Source: Quillaja saponaria
Lineage: Eukaryota; Streptophyta; Magnoliopsida; Fabales; Quillajaceae
Assembly: GCA_029379385.1 (NCBI GenBank)
Contig: CM055609.1
Span: forward strand, 7,874,001-7,938,000
DNA: 64,000 bases
Reading direction: 5' to 3'
Shown: positions 36,501 to 49,200 of the stretch, in pieces
How the letters are laid out: each line of letters opens with the position of its first letter
Position numbering within the stretch: position 1 is the stretch's first letter
Notes under the pieces: generated by a model
Told to the model about the DNA's origin: nothing
What the model saw: the letters and a program-made list of their open reading frames with translations, nothing else
Database searches by the model: none
Position numbers and translations under genes: made by a program

Positions 36501-37647
36501 ATTATGCAAGACAAATAAAGAGCTAGTTGTCAACTTCATCTTGGAGGGTACCTTCAAGACAAGCATCAAAAAATTGGTGAAGCTTTTAACTAATGTTTTA
36601 TAGTGACACTTGGAATTCCAAAGAAACCACAAAAAGTGGGAGAAATTTAATATAACTCTAAAGTTGCTGGAGACACTACTGCAAAACTTTCTAAAGATAA
36701 CATTAGAATATTCTGAGCATGGATGGCATCCAGCTTTTGCCTGCCATTGCTGGTAGAGTTGATATGGTATCCTAAGATAATCAAAACTTTATAACTCCGT
36801 GATATTTCCATTGGTTTATTATGAATAAGATGCTAACAAAAAAAATTCCAAGTATCTACCAAATTACAACCATGAGCAGGAAATAGATCCTTTGCAAATA
36901 TAATGACATCACATGCTCATTGTTTGAATAAGAAACCAAAATGTATCCACACATTGATAGTTTAAACATGATGGAAGCATCTAAACTCCTAAAAATAAAG
37001 CATTATTTGACAACCACCTTTTTCTAAGAGCGCATCTACTAAAACTTTGCTCGAACCCTCTGTCATTCATCATACATCATCATTGCAATCTGAGTGAATA
37101 CAACAAATCAGTATGATCTTCATGTGACTATTTATATGGCTATTGATGGAAAAATATAGTTAGTTCAGATTAAATACTGTAAACTCTTTTCCGTTGTCAT
37201 ACACTGTCTCTGTTGTTCATATAGAACAAAATATCAAAGACTTGACAGATCATTAGCCAGAAAATTCCCAAAACTGCATTATAAGACATGGCCAATATTT
37301 TCCACACATTAAATTGAAACATAATTTATGCACAATAGAAGCACTTTACAAGATGAAATGCAAATTTTCTTAAAATAAAGAAAGAAAGTCTACTTGATCA
37401 AATGAAAAGAAATCTGGAAGCAAATCCTTTATGACAGATGCAACAAATCAAACAAATGTGATAAGAAATTTGTCAAAAACCCCACTAAAATCATTGGTTT
37501 CCCTAAGACTATTTATGTTGATTATCTTATTTCTAAATATTTCAATTTAGAATTCAGTCCTCTCACCCAAACTACAGAAGAGTAATTCCAACACTTGAAA
37601 TGTCAACATTAGAATAAATCGAAGACACGCCATTCGATGCTTGATCT
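33595..37647. other. Intergenic region
   Basis: The left end is the 3' UTR of the OB-fold gene, the right end the presumed 3' UTR of the NFD6-like gene. Between them lies AT-rich sequence with no supported gene and a 35-bp exact tandem duplication at 34731-34800. Confidence 0.55.
34731..34800. repeat. Exact 35-bp tandem duplication
   Basis: Two identical adjacent copies (34731-34765 and 34766-34800), each beginning AAGTATTTGTTTATTTT and ending CAGCAATC. Confidence 0.95.
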
Positions 37648-39026
37648 TCATCTAGTCTTTTCTTGCCCTACAAAAGGAAAAAGAGTATGCATCCTTTCAC
37701 TGCCAGAGCAAGAGAGAGAGACCCTAATTAAGAAGGAAAGAGAAAATCCTTGAAGATGAATCAACATCTATTATGGGGTGAGTGAATCAACCAGGCCATC
37801 CCCCAAACCAAACAAAAAGAATAAAATGAAAATTCATATCTTTATACTCAGACAAGGCAGGTTCACATTACATTTGTGACACTACCCCTGGTAATTACTC
37901 CTCAACCCTCATGCATATTGTAAGTAACTCTACCTTTTCGTCACCCATAGAAAAAGTAAGGTTGGTAATTGCTGAACTTAACAATGAGTTGAAATTGCAC
38001 TTCTTGTGAAGCACACAAAATACTTTTTATCTGTGCTAGGAACATGTAAGTGAAGTATACACAAGCTATCCCACCTCCCCCAACATCTATTTTGACTACG
38101 TCTGATTACATTTAAGCTAAATATATTCTTTTAGACTATGCAAACGGCTTTTAGCCTCTAGATACTAGAATGACAGATATCAATATCAGCCAATGAAAAT
38201 AAGATACACTGAAAGGGCTTAATTGATTCACTTCAAAAACATAATATTAACTAAAAAGACCCCTTAAATTGGAGAAATTGACATGGATTTCAACTTAGGT
38301 TCAAGCCTTCTTCCATGAGAAGACCAACCAACCAAATACAATTATCTATCGATAACTGAAAAACATTACAGTGTTAACAATACATTCCAGTAAGCCAGAA
38401 TTTCAATAAACTTAGCTTGTTTGACACCAACTTATTCTTATTTTTAATTGGTTAAGGCAGGAGTTTTGGAATCCCTACCACTGCCACCAAATTATATTAA
38501 CAGAAGTCCCAGGTAATAAGAAGGGCTTATATACAGATCAAATTAAGTTCAAGAGTTTCAGAAAAACCACAGTTAATTCAATTTGACAAAACAACTTTAA
38601 TATCATGGAAAACACAACCTCACAGTTACCCATAAAAGGAGAAAGAAGAATTACCCTCAGGAGTCCATCCGTGGGTCCGGCGAGAGACAGAAAGCATGGA
38701 AGTGAGCAATGCGGAAGCAGTGGCAGTGTGATAAGGAAGCATCGATTCCACACAGAAGCTCATTTCCACAGGCGACCTTTTTCAACATATAAATAGTAAA
38801 GTTACTAACTTTAACAAGCGTAGTTCATAAAGAAGCGTTAGTTTCATATATGAATCGATAATCACTACCTGAAAATGCGATGAGAGATTGAGTTTTGCTT
38901 GGGAATCCGAAACGGTGACTGGGTCGGTTTGGGTTTTGTACCAGCTGCCAACCTCGACGTTGTAACTGCTCTTGCAGCGGTGGAACGGATTACGGACCTG
39001 GCGGCGGCGAAAGACGTGGATGCCAT
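37648..39026 (-). CDS. NFD6: NUCLEAR FUSION DEFECTIVE 6-like mitochondrial protein
   Basis: Exon 1 39026-38869 encodes [20 protein letters not shown] and then an Arg/Ser/Ala-rich segment without acids, a typical mitochondrial presequence, ending [10 protein letters not shown]. Exon 2 starts at 38776 and encodes [20 protein letters not shown], then [20 protein letters not shown] and E, the conserved core of the family. Two ends are possible. If the donor GTAATT at 38654 is used and joined to 37667 (after TTTTGTAG), the C-terminus is GQEKTR (99 residues, stop 37650-37648), matching the ending I remember for Arabidopsis NFD6. If it is not used, the frame reads on to GNSSFSFYG and stops at 38628-38626 (102 residues). 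NFD6 is needed for fusion of polar nuclei in the Arabidopsis female gametophyte and is mitochondrial. An inverted copy of its upstream region lies at 41.4-41.6 kb. Confidence 0.88.
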
Positions 39027-39128
39027 GGTTCTGGGGAGGTGCACTTTGATCGTAGGGGATAAGAGGGGTTTTCGTTTTGGGGCTTTTTGGGTTTTGGACT
39101 TCTCGGGGTTTTGTTGCGAGCATACACT

Positions 39129-39267
39129 AAGGGGGAGAACGGATCCAGTGGAGAGGCAAACGCTGGAGAGGTCCTGGAGGACCAAAACGGCGTCGCTCAC
39201 CTTAAAAAACAAAAAAAAAAAAACACAAAACAAAACCAAATTTAGCGCATGCCCAAGATTCATTAAG
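39129..39267 (-). repeat. NFD6 upstream arm of an inverted repeat (arm A)
   Basis: On the minus strand this reads AATGAATCTTGGGCATGCGC, then a T-rich stretch, then a block containing GTTTTGGTC and CAGCGTTTGCCTCTCCACTG. It lies about 100-240 bp upstream of the NFD6 ATG and is matched by 41412-41560 on the plus strand. Confidence 0.85.
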
Positions 39268-39347
39268 CCAAACGACGCCGTCCTCTTAAGGAGAGGAAAA
39301 CATTCTTCAAAAGCATTTTTTTTCTTTCTTTTTGGCGGGCAGCTCCT

Positions 39348-41206
39348 CTATCCTCTGCAAACCTTTTCAATTTGGTGGAGAATGGATAATGAGCCAACAG
39401 AGTCTACCATGGGGTAAGTGTTGGAAATATAAGAAATGAGACCTCTGGCTTTTTTTTTTTTTTTTTTTTTGTGGGATTATATAAGACCTGTAACTTTTTT
39501 TTTTTTTTTTGATTACGTTCTTTTTTTTATTACATGTGATCTGTGACTTGAAGAAAAAAAATGATCAAATGAGACCTGTGGTTTCTTTTTTTTTTCTTTT
39601 TTTATTACATCAGACCTGTGGCTTTTTTTTTTTGATTACATGAGACCTGTAGCTTTTTTTTTTTATTACGTGAGACTTGTGGCTTTTTTTTTTTTTATTA
39701 CATGAGACCTGTGGCTTGAAAAAAGAAAAGAAAAGATGATCAGCTTTAAATTCCCTTTGATTATATTTTCAAGAAAAGACCTGTGGCTATCTTTTATGTA
39801 TTTTGAATGATGCACATCATACAGTTATCCAGCCAATCCTTGACAAAATCAGTATCTGATAAGAGAAAACAAAGTACAGGTTATTATCAAATAACCAATT
39901 CTAACATTGACTTCCTTAAAGTAACTGAACTCATCAATCATTTCAAGCACAACCAAAATAATATTTTAGTTTTTCCCTTGCATTTCTATCATGTTTCAGT
40001 TTTAGTTGTACAATTTGCAAGTTTAAGCCATTTGTATGTGTCTATTTTGATGAACAAATTCTATAATTATTTGTCAAGCTCAAGCATCCCAGAAGAAAAA
40101 GAAACTCATAAACTAGCTCTAGCTCTGCACTTTAGTTTACTTTTGTATAGTATCTTTTGAGAATGGAGATGATCTAACATGTTTTATAACTAGAGTAAAT
40201 GAAAACTTAGGAACTCACCATTTTTAGAAGTTGGAGGAACAGGGTAGGGATTGAGCTGCAAAGTGCCCGTGCATCTATAATGTAAAAGGTCAAAACAAGT
40301 TATAGACAAAGCAAACATTTTATGCATCCCTAATGACAAACTTAAAATTGGATATAGAATGCTGTCATGAGATATGACAGAAGGCTCTTAAAAAATTAAT
40401 CTTCAAGATGATGTAAAGGTTTGCATATTATAACAACACTGCCAGTAAACTAGTATCTTCAAGCAATATTTGATATTAATATGAATCTCTTGGAAAATAG
40501 ATTAATAAAACATTTTTTCTTCGAAACTCATCATCATAACTAAAGAGGGTCCCCTTTTTATATATAAAAAATGGTTCTATAACTTGATTTCAGTAAGAGA
40601 AATGATCAAAAGGTGCATGATATAGTTTAATGATACTTGAAATTTTTTTCTTGAAAGTATTCCTAGTAACAAGAATCCAATGGTCACTATGATCACATGA
40701 TGGTATTGACACCACATAAAAATAACAGCAATCATGGTGGCAATGAGGACTCCACCAATACCACAAATCAAATGCAATAAAAACAAAACCAAAACAAGTG
40801 CCAAATCTCAAAATTGGCAACCTATGAAGACTTAAGTTTGACAAGCCCGTAGTCTAAAACAATATGAAGAAATAACTCTGCATTCTTAAAGGTGCCAGCA
40901 ATAAATTCAACAAATCTCAATTGTTGGACAATAGTCAATTTTGAGTATAAAAATTAAACAAGTCAACTTGCTATTTCCACCTATCAGCATTTTAAAAGTC
41001 TGGATCCTAGAGTTATGAATTGAAATGGAAACTAAAGAATTCTCTGTCAAAGGACAATTTTCACATAGATGATAGAACTCTCTAAAACTCCATTCAGATA
41101 ACTTTACTAAGGAAACCAATGCAAATATATACACCCACAGCCATGAAGAACACACCCTGTACCTGAAAAAATTTGCAGCATCTGGTTCCCTTTTAGATTC
41201 CAGCAT
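39348..41206 (-). CDS. Tentative small three-exon gene (51 residues), unknown
   Basis: Three minus-strand segments join in frame through canonical sites: 41206-41163 (MLESKREPDAANFF, donor CAG|GTACAG), 40274-40219 (acceptor TTATAG; CTGTLQLNPYPVPPTSKN, donor ATG|GTGAGT) and 39403-39348 (acceptor GGTAG; SVGSLSILHQIEKVCRG, stop TAG). An in-frame stop lies just before the ATG. I recognise no domain. The last intron contains the poly(T) minisatellite. On the plus strand the same 39.38-kb place could be read as ATGGATAATGAG... ending at a donor GTAAGTG, so orientation is not certain. It could be a non-coding transcript or chance. Confidence 0.27.
39440..39722. repeat. Poly(T)-rich minisatellite, motif ATGAGACCTGTGGCT(n)
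   Basis: About eight irregular copies of ATTACATGAGACCTGTGGC, each followed by a run of roughly 9-24 T. Variants include 'TAAGACCTGTAAC' and 'GTGAGACTTGTGGC'. A further isolated copy (AAGACCTGTGGCT) is near 39776. Confidence 0.85.
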
Positions 41207-41248
41207 TTTTTTTTACAAGTTCCATGTGAATTGCAGAACTTAGTCAAA

Positions 41249-41460
41249 GTGGAAAATAGATCTAAGATCGCTGGAAAGAAGAATGGAATGATGGAAATGG
41301 TTGCATGATGAATCTTGGGCATGAGTTGAATTTGGGTTTTTTTTTTTTTTTTGTAGTGGAAAATAGATTTAAGATCGCTGGGAAGAAGAATGAAATGAAA
41401 GAAACGATTGCGGAATGAATCTTGGGCATGCGCTTGAATTAGGGTTTTTATTTTTTTTAA
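41249..41460. repeat. Tandem duplication, 107-bp unit
   Basis: Copies start at GTGGAAAATAGAT (41249 and 41356) and share AAGATCGCTGG(A/G)AAGAAGAA and GAATCTTGGGCATG, each ending in a T tract. The second copy overlaps arm B of the inverted repeat. Confidence 0.85.
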
Positions 41461-41560
41461 TTTTTTTTATTTTTTAAGAGGAGAGGTGACGCTGTTTTGG
41501 TCCCCTCCAGGGACCTCTCTAGCGTTTGCCTCTCCACTGGATCCGTTCTCAATAAGGGGG
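41412..41560 (+). repeat. Inverted copy of the NFD6 upstream region (arm B)
   Basis: The plus strand reads GGAATGAATCTTGGGCATGC, a T-rich stretch, then GTTTTGGTCCCCTCCAGGGA and AGCGTTTGCCTCTCCACTGG, matching the minus strand of 39129-39267 with few substitutions. The homology stops soon after GATCCGTTCTC, before the NFD6 start codon. Confidence 0.85.
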
Positions 41561-42990
41561 CAGATGACTTGTGTAGTGTCCATGTGCTCATTCTAATACC
41601 CTCGTACTTGTGATGATGATGCTCAAATTCCATGTTGACACGTGGTGGACTGGATGGTGATTAAGCAATTACTAATTGTTTGAGGTCCTTCTAGCCAAAA
41701 AAGAAAACAAAAACTTGACAAGCACACCTTCATATTCTTTAAAAAGTTATATTAATTAGAAAACACTACTTTTCACTAATTTTATTTTTGTTTTATCATA
41801 ATAAAACTAAAATCTTATGTATCTCTTAATAATAAGATAATAATGATATTTTATTTTATTTTTTATTTATAAATATTTTAGAGTTTTGGTTAAGTTGCAA
41901 TTTGTTTTTAAATTTTATAAGAGATTTGTGTAGATTTTAAAAAAATAGAAAGTATATTGGTGTAATATTAGTATAATCTAAGAAATATTAGAATTTTTTT
42001 TTCTTTCTAAGGTCCTCTAGAGGTATTTGTTATGATATAATGAATATAATTATTAGAAAATGAAATATAATTCAAGTAGTAATTTATTAGATCGATAGTA
42101 CTAAATATTTTGTTAACCATTAAAATAGATGGTTATAAAATAAAATTCTATATATCATCTTAATTAAGATAAAGAGATAGACGAACACTATAGAGGTTAA
42201 GAGAAATAATCATTGATTCTTTTTAAAATTTATTATTGTATTCATAATTATTATTTTGATAATAAAATCACCTTAAAAAGTAACACAATTTTTTTAAATA
42301 ATTTAACGATTAGATCCAAACCAACTTGCTTGCAGTATTTTTATTTTTATTTCTTTTCTTCTACAAGATTGAAGGCAATCTAATAAAGCAAGGTTTATTA
42401 AAAAGCACAAGAAAAACACAAGCTCAACTAGTATAGTGATCAATGAAACCACAATCGGTTTAATGCATTGGAAGCTTGGTGTTTGTATCTTGAATATCTT
42501 AAAATGGAATTGCCCTAGTCCCTCTTATATGTGAGCTCCAGCGCTTGGTTAGATTTCAACAAAATCTCAGTGCTTGACTAGTGTATGATCACTCTAGGCT
42601 TCCAAATTGTAGCTCTGGACTTTATTAAAATCGAAAGTAGAACACTATAGAATATAAGCCACAAACAATGGTGTTGAAGGGGAAAAAAGAACAACAAATA
42701 CTAAACCTAAATAACTTAAAGAATGGCCATGTAGAAAATACTATGTAAACTAAGCCACAGAGATTTAGTCATACTTTATTTATGTACTTCCTTGGAATGA
42801 GAAAGGAAAAAGAAGATGGCAATGTTACAATGACCTTGCTATAGTTATTATAGAAATGCTCTCAAGTCACACAACTTTGGGTCATCTATGAGAAATTGGC
42901 TCTTAAGTAACTGTTCATTTCTGGGTACGAGACAATTTGAATATGCACTCCCACTGACGCAAAACATTTTGTTCACCTTACCATCAAGTG

Positions 42991-45900
42991 TTACCTTCTA
43001 GACTTCTTACTCTGGCTCATCTTCACCAGAGCTCCAAGAAGTAATGGTATGCATATCCACCGAGACAAATCGATTCCTTGTCCTTTAGAGGCATCAGGGC
43101 ACGAATCCTTTAGTATCCTTTCACGTTCTTCAAACCTTATTGAGTTTGGAAAATACAATCGTCCTCTTTCGCCTGGTTTAATTCCAATTAGCCGGCCTAG
43201 GGATACACTACGGTCATGGAAGAAAGATGCCGAAGACTGGTTGTTGCAATAGAAGCAGTACAATGAACTGTAAGCACAAAAGATGTAACAAGCTTCCAGC
43301 TTTTCTTAGTTGAAATGTCTTCTGGAGCATCAACAAAGATTTATTTCATAGGTTTATGATCTAATGTGATGTTTAAGAACCATTATTGCAGGTAGAAATC
43401 TAGGTCCTATAATAATACAATTCCACCAACGTCCTGAAGACCAAGAACTTTGGTGCTAATTGATTCATTTTTACAAGTTTCAGCAGATTTACTTACACAT
43501 CTCGTATGAACTAAAGAAATTGTGGAAAAATGAGTTCCTGAGAACATTAATAATGTCACTGCATGTGTAGATCTAAAACTCATCAATTGGTGATATAGGA
43601 AGGAAAGAATAATGTGGGATGGAGATTTACCTGTGTGTCAAGATTGGAGGATGAGAATGAGGAGAAACTGTTTGAAGGCATATACAATGAGTATGGATCT
43701 ACTGCAGCAGCTGGGAGGGTCTCTGCATTCTCCACCTCTCTAAGTCTCCTGTTCATGGACCCAAGCCCAAGTGGCCATCCAATAGGCATCTCATGATTCT
43801 GAGAAGAGATGTCATTAATAAGTATGGACATACTGTTCAACAAGTGTAGAATAAATGCCAATATTTCCAATGACAGATTAACATTATACAAATATAAACA
43901 TTACTATACTTCTGACTTCTGAGTATATAAAGACATAGATAGGTTAATGTCATTATTGAGAAAACTATTTCTTAAAAAGGAAACCAAATGACATTGGAAA
44001 TCTGTAGACCACACAACCATGAACCACCTACAACGACCAGGATCCTCTCTGATACATGAAACATAAAACATAAAACTAGGCATTGACTATCCATATTGTG
44101 CAACTATTGACTTTTTTCACTCTTATCAAGAAGTTCATTTGAAACCGGTATCAATGGGGTCGTAGTAGACAGATGGTCTCCCTTGATCTTTAATATTATT
44201 TGGCAAAACTTGGGTTGCTAGAGCAGCTTTTGGTTCTTAACAGAAAGAAGGTCATATCCCATGTTGCTTGTGGACCTTCAAGACCAAAAGGTTAGTAAAA
44301 GAAAATGTTCAAAGCCTAGGTTTTATCAGCTACGCTCTCTTCATTTTGAACACTATAGATCACGAAAATGACCACAACTTCAGAAATGATATTCTCAAAT
44401 CCATTGCAATTTTTTCATACTGATCTATCTTGAAAAGGTTGGGCTGATGCAATCATAAAACATAATTATGCTCTTATGTTCCATTCAAATAGTTATTACT
44501 CAAAAACCAATCTTCATATTACACAAGAATATGATGTATAATCCATACAAATTACTTCCCCAAAGTGAAACTAACAGAAAACTCTACTTACACGGAAAAG
44601 TTGCAACAATTTTTTAAGGAGTGGTGACTGCGGAATAATTATAAGAATTGTACACCTAGCATTGCTAGAATTCAATTTTGATGGAAGTTCCTGCTTATGA
44701 AGATCTTCTCTTTTGGTTCCTCGTTGTGGTGGATGGAAGATTCTTATTCATAATTCACTGTGGAGGCAAAATGTAATGTGACACTTCTAGGAAAGGAGAC
44801 AGGGGAGGAGTGTAAATAGAATTACTGAAGAAAATGCAGCGGGGGAAAAAGAAGCAATGTATGTTGAAATTAATGCTAGAACAGAGGCAGGGGAGAAACT
44901 GATAGAGGTCGAATTATGAAGAAGAGAGCTTTATGGAAGTACTTACTTGATTAATCATGAAATCACTCTCACATGCACTAGGGACGGAGGACAGAGAGCA
45001 GGAATAAGAGAAAGCTTTTCAGCAGTAATTCTTATATGGTTCTGGAAGTGCATATTCAATACGACCCTGTAAAAAGTGTTAAGGTCTATACTTTCTCAAT
45101 TTTGGCCTACATTTTCCACTCTCTTTTAAGGCCAGGCTATACATGTTACTTAATCGGTAATGTTCTACGCATATACTCCTCTTACCTATTAACATCAGTG
45201 AAATTAAAAGAAACAGACATTGACATGCATGATTTTTGAAAATACTTCTACAATCAAACTTGTGAAGATATTTCTGGAAAAAGTACTGGGTTCCAGCATC
45301 TAATTTTGCATGCTATGCTGTGAATGGCAATTTTCCCAGCCAACATTACATTAAATAGATTCCAACTTGTAGAGAAGTTTATTTCCCTATCTTCTGTTCT
45401 CATTTCAGATAATAATACAGATCAATACAGCTAGGAGGCAGCTATGAATTCAAATCGCACTCTACTGCATAAGTTCTAATAACATAATAATGTCTTTTCA
45501 TGGAAAATATGAACTTAATTATGCAGTCAATGATTTAAGAACTACTTAAGCCAAGTTGAAGATGGTTCCTCACTAATGCACCTTCCCTTATGCCATGCAA
45601 ATGGAAAAAATCTGATCTGGTAAAACTGGGTTTCTATTTTTTACATAGTTCGTTATACCTCAGGCTAAGGTTCATAGAATTACTATCAAAGCTGCATAAA
45701 GATGAAATTTACTTTCAGCGAACAACTGACAGGCATATTAAATCCCCCAAACCGCCTTCACAAACTTAACATCTTGATCAAAATCTGAGTTGTTGCTTCT
45801 TAAACATGACATCCTAAAATACCCATGAGTGACCAAGAAGAATCACCGAATCATTGCCCCCAAACTGATTTTTTACTATCTCAGAAAATTAACAGTAAAA

Positions 45901-46205
45901 GGAGATAGCATGGTACCAAGAATAGAATCCAAGATCAATAACAATGAGGAACCAGAGGTACAAAGCTTCAGTTTCTAATCCAAATTTTACACTCAAAAGC
46001 AAATATTGTTCATTAATTAACTTAACTACTAGAAAAGAGTAGTACTAACAGACGCACAATAACCTGATTTTTCACAGAATAACTACACAACACTGAAGTC
46101 AGCAACAAAACTCAAAACCCGGATGAAGACAACCGAAAGAAAAAACATTTCTTTTCACAAACATAATAATACTACGAAGCACAGAACTATTACCTCTGCA
46201 ACCAT
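42991..46205 (-). CDS. Conserved plant protein of unknown function (three exons, 141 residues)
   Basis: Exon 1 46205-46194 encodes only MVAE; exon 2 43798-43631 encodes NHEMPIGWPLGLGSMNRRLR, then PYSLYMPSNSFSSFSSSNLD and TQ; exon 3 43236-42991 encodes SSASFFHDRSVSLGRLIGIK, PGERGRLYFPNSIRFEERER, then SKGQGIDLSRWICIPLLLGA and LVKMSQSKKSRR. Introns (2,395 bp and 394 bp) are GT-AG and phase 0. The protein is Ser-rich in the middle, has no signal peptide, and has a hydrophobic ICIPLLLGALV segment before a basic tail. I believe homologues occur across eudicots, but I know of no assigned function. The 5' UTR and promoter lie at about 46206-46400. Confidence 0.82.
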
Positions 46206-49200
46206 GGCTGACAGACACCCTCCACTGAGTATTAGATGGTAATGATGTTCACAGAGAACAGAGAGAAAGCAAAGAAATTTATTTTGGAAATACCAATGAA
46301 GAATGCTAAATTAATGTCCCTTTATATTCTTCCGTAAACATTCGGCATTTATAGGCTTGGGTCCCACTTTATTGTTCACCCTTAAACATCAATTTGGATG
46401 AACACATTTTTCAATAATTAATGAAAAACACTATGAACAAAGAATGTTTAACCGTTAACTTACCGCCATATTTCAAAATGTCATTATGGGGCCACATCAA
46501 CTACCTACTGAAACAAACTCTGCGATAATAACAACAACCTTAGATTTTTAGCTTTTGTTTTTGGTGCATTGTATAAATCATATGGCTGCTGGGTTCATAT
46601 TCTCTTTTGGCATTACAAGTGTTTTAACTTAAAAAAGACAAATAGATTAACAAGTGTCTTCTAGAATACTAATTAACCATTATCTTATTAGAAATTTTCA
46701 AATAATAATTGCATTAATATATAATGTTCTATCAAAGTATTCTATAATATCTCATTAAAATTTCAGATTCCTTATAGTAATTTCATTATGAGTAATTATA
46801 TATACGAGTTAAATTTTTATCTTTACTTTTTTTAAGTTGATATCTGAACTGGTTTGAATTTTTTTTTAATTTAAAATACATCATTTTTTAAACAACTTAT
46901 TTTTAATGGTTATACGATCACAACTTTATACCTACATTTTCTACTAAAAAACATACAAATCATGTTCAACATATGTAAATTAATTTAATCTTAGTTATTC
47001 TCTTTTTTTGTTTTTGTTGTGAATCTTTGCCTATATTTTGATTGCGTTTCAAAGGAGTTGGGAAGTAGAGAGGAAACCAAGAGGAGGGTGGTGGAGTGCC
47101 GTGTAGACTGGGACTTCAGAAATGGGACCGGACAAAGGAACGGTGTCGGCATCCGTAATTTCATATTTGTCTAGGAGTTGGCTAACGACCAAAATTGTAC
47201 TTTCCGAGCCGAATTCTTTTTTACTAATATCCTTACACCATTTTGTAAGTGAGTCTAATATGATTTGTGATGCCATTAACCACAAATATTGTTTGGTAAG
47301 TTCGAGTTATTAATTTTATAAATATTCTTACATTACTGTGTTCAAGTGTGCTTATCCCTTGAATCATGTATTGTAAATAATCACGCATCAAATATATGTG
47401 ATTTTATTTTTCTTTTATTGAATAATTTAATATTTGTAAGTATAAAGTTTTTTCGATTATGTTCGACTAAGCTTATATTATTTTGGCTATTTTTTTATTT
47501 AATAAAAAATAAATTTATGTCAAGATTAAGAAATTTAATGTATTTGAAAAAATATTTGAATTCAATAAGTTAAAGAATGCATCAAATGGCATTGACAAGC
47601 AAATATTATAAAAGATGACATCTTCTTGAAATCAGTTATGCTAATGAAATTATGTAGTGTGGGAGATAATGTATACATTATTCTATCTATTAATAAATGT
47701 TAAAATATAAAATATAAAACATAAATTAAGAACTAATACAATTTTATTTATTTATTTATTAAGATTAAGTGTATTTGTATTAATATATATAAACACCGAT
47801 TAATTATCTTTTTAATCTGATGAATTAATATGATTTATCCAATAGAACAAAATACTTAGAGATGAAAACTTAGGAGTTAAAGATGGCCTGTGATTTATAT
47901 AGTTAAAATAAGTAATTATCATTTTGGAGTTATGAATATATAATATATATATATATTTTAAAATTTTAAATTCAAAATCTCAAAAAATAAAAAAATAAAA
48001 AAAATCTCTTGTTAGAAAATTATATAAAGCATATTACTTACTTGCACGTGTTTCTACGTCAAGATTTGAACCCACCAAATTCACATCTAGTGTGCTTCGA
48101 GATCTCTATCAGCATTTATGGTTTAAGGCTTAGGTGTTAGGTTGGCATTAATCTCAATAATTACGACCATGCGTGCTGTAACGACAAATACATTTAAAAA
48201 TGAACTATTATTTAAAGATTTCAATTTCATTATTTCAATAAATATTATTATTTTTGTAGCCGTTTGAGGTATTTTCATATCTTTTATATTATTGGAGATA
48301 TTTCACTAAAATTGGTTAGTATATAATAGCTAAAAAATGATGACATTTGAATTTTTCACATCATATTAATGCTTTTCTATATAGCAAATTTTATTTTATT
48401 GCATATTAAATTTCTAATTATTTTCTAAAATTCTTAGCATTCATTATTAGTTAGCATCCAATGATTGCATTTTTCTTATTTTACCTTAATTTGATCATTT
48501 TACAAAAATTTTAAAATACGTATTCCATATGATTTTTTTCCTTAAATTTTTTATATTTCTATATTATTTTTGAAGTTATCTACTATGAAATAAAATTTTA
48601 TGAATATGTGAAAAAAAAAAATCAAGTTTTTCACAAGATTCATAAGTTTTATTTTATAATATGTAATAATAAAACTAAAAAGCTAAAAGAAAATAAAAGT
48701 TCGTGTTAGTTGATATTGTATATTCATTTTAAAAAGATTTTTAAAAGGTGAATATCTATTTTGATAATAACTTGTAAGTTGAGGTACTTAAATAATATTT
48801 AACTCTATTTAAATCTAAACAAGGACCAAATATTTGATTTTTTTTTAATTGTTAAAAAAATGACATTTTATGAAAAAATTGAATATTATTAATCAAATTG
48901 AAATTATTCGATTCTAATTTTCAGCCATTTAAATCCAAAAAAATAAAAATTTCCAAACATTTAATAAAGATAAATAGATAATGATAGTAATATAATCAAA
49001 TATTGAATTGAATATTTTATATGAATTTATAATTAATTAATATTTAATTTGAATAGTACTGAAATTGAATTGAATTTTTTTTAATTAAATTCGAATTCGA
49101 ATTCTAGTCTTAGTGAAAACACCTTGATCCCTTCTACATAAACGATTTATTTAAAATACTATGTAACTATAGTAATGTTCATTCCGCGGTTGGTTTGAAA

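Larger units (their letters stand above)
41207..42990. other. Intergenic region
   Basis: Contains the 107-bp tandem duplication (41249-41460), the inverted copy of the NFD6 upstream region (41412-41560), then AT-rich sequence and probable 3' UTR of the next minus-strand gene. No supported coding sequence. Confidence 0.55.

Noticed and set aside
39382..39414. Plus-strand first-exon candidate ATGGATAATGAG... before GTAAGTG
   Set aside because: The donor is good but no downstream plus-strand exon could be found; the minus-strand reading of the same place links to two other exons.
38899..39417. 172-residue plus-strand frame across the NFD6 start region
   Set aside because: Antisense to the NFD6 presequence exon and to poly(T/A) tracts; no domain.
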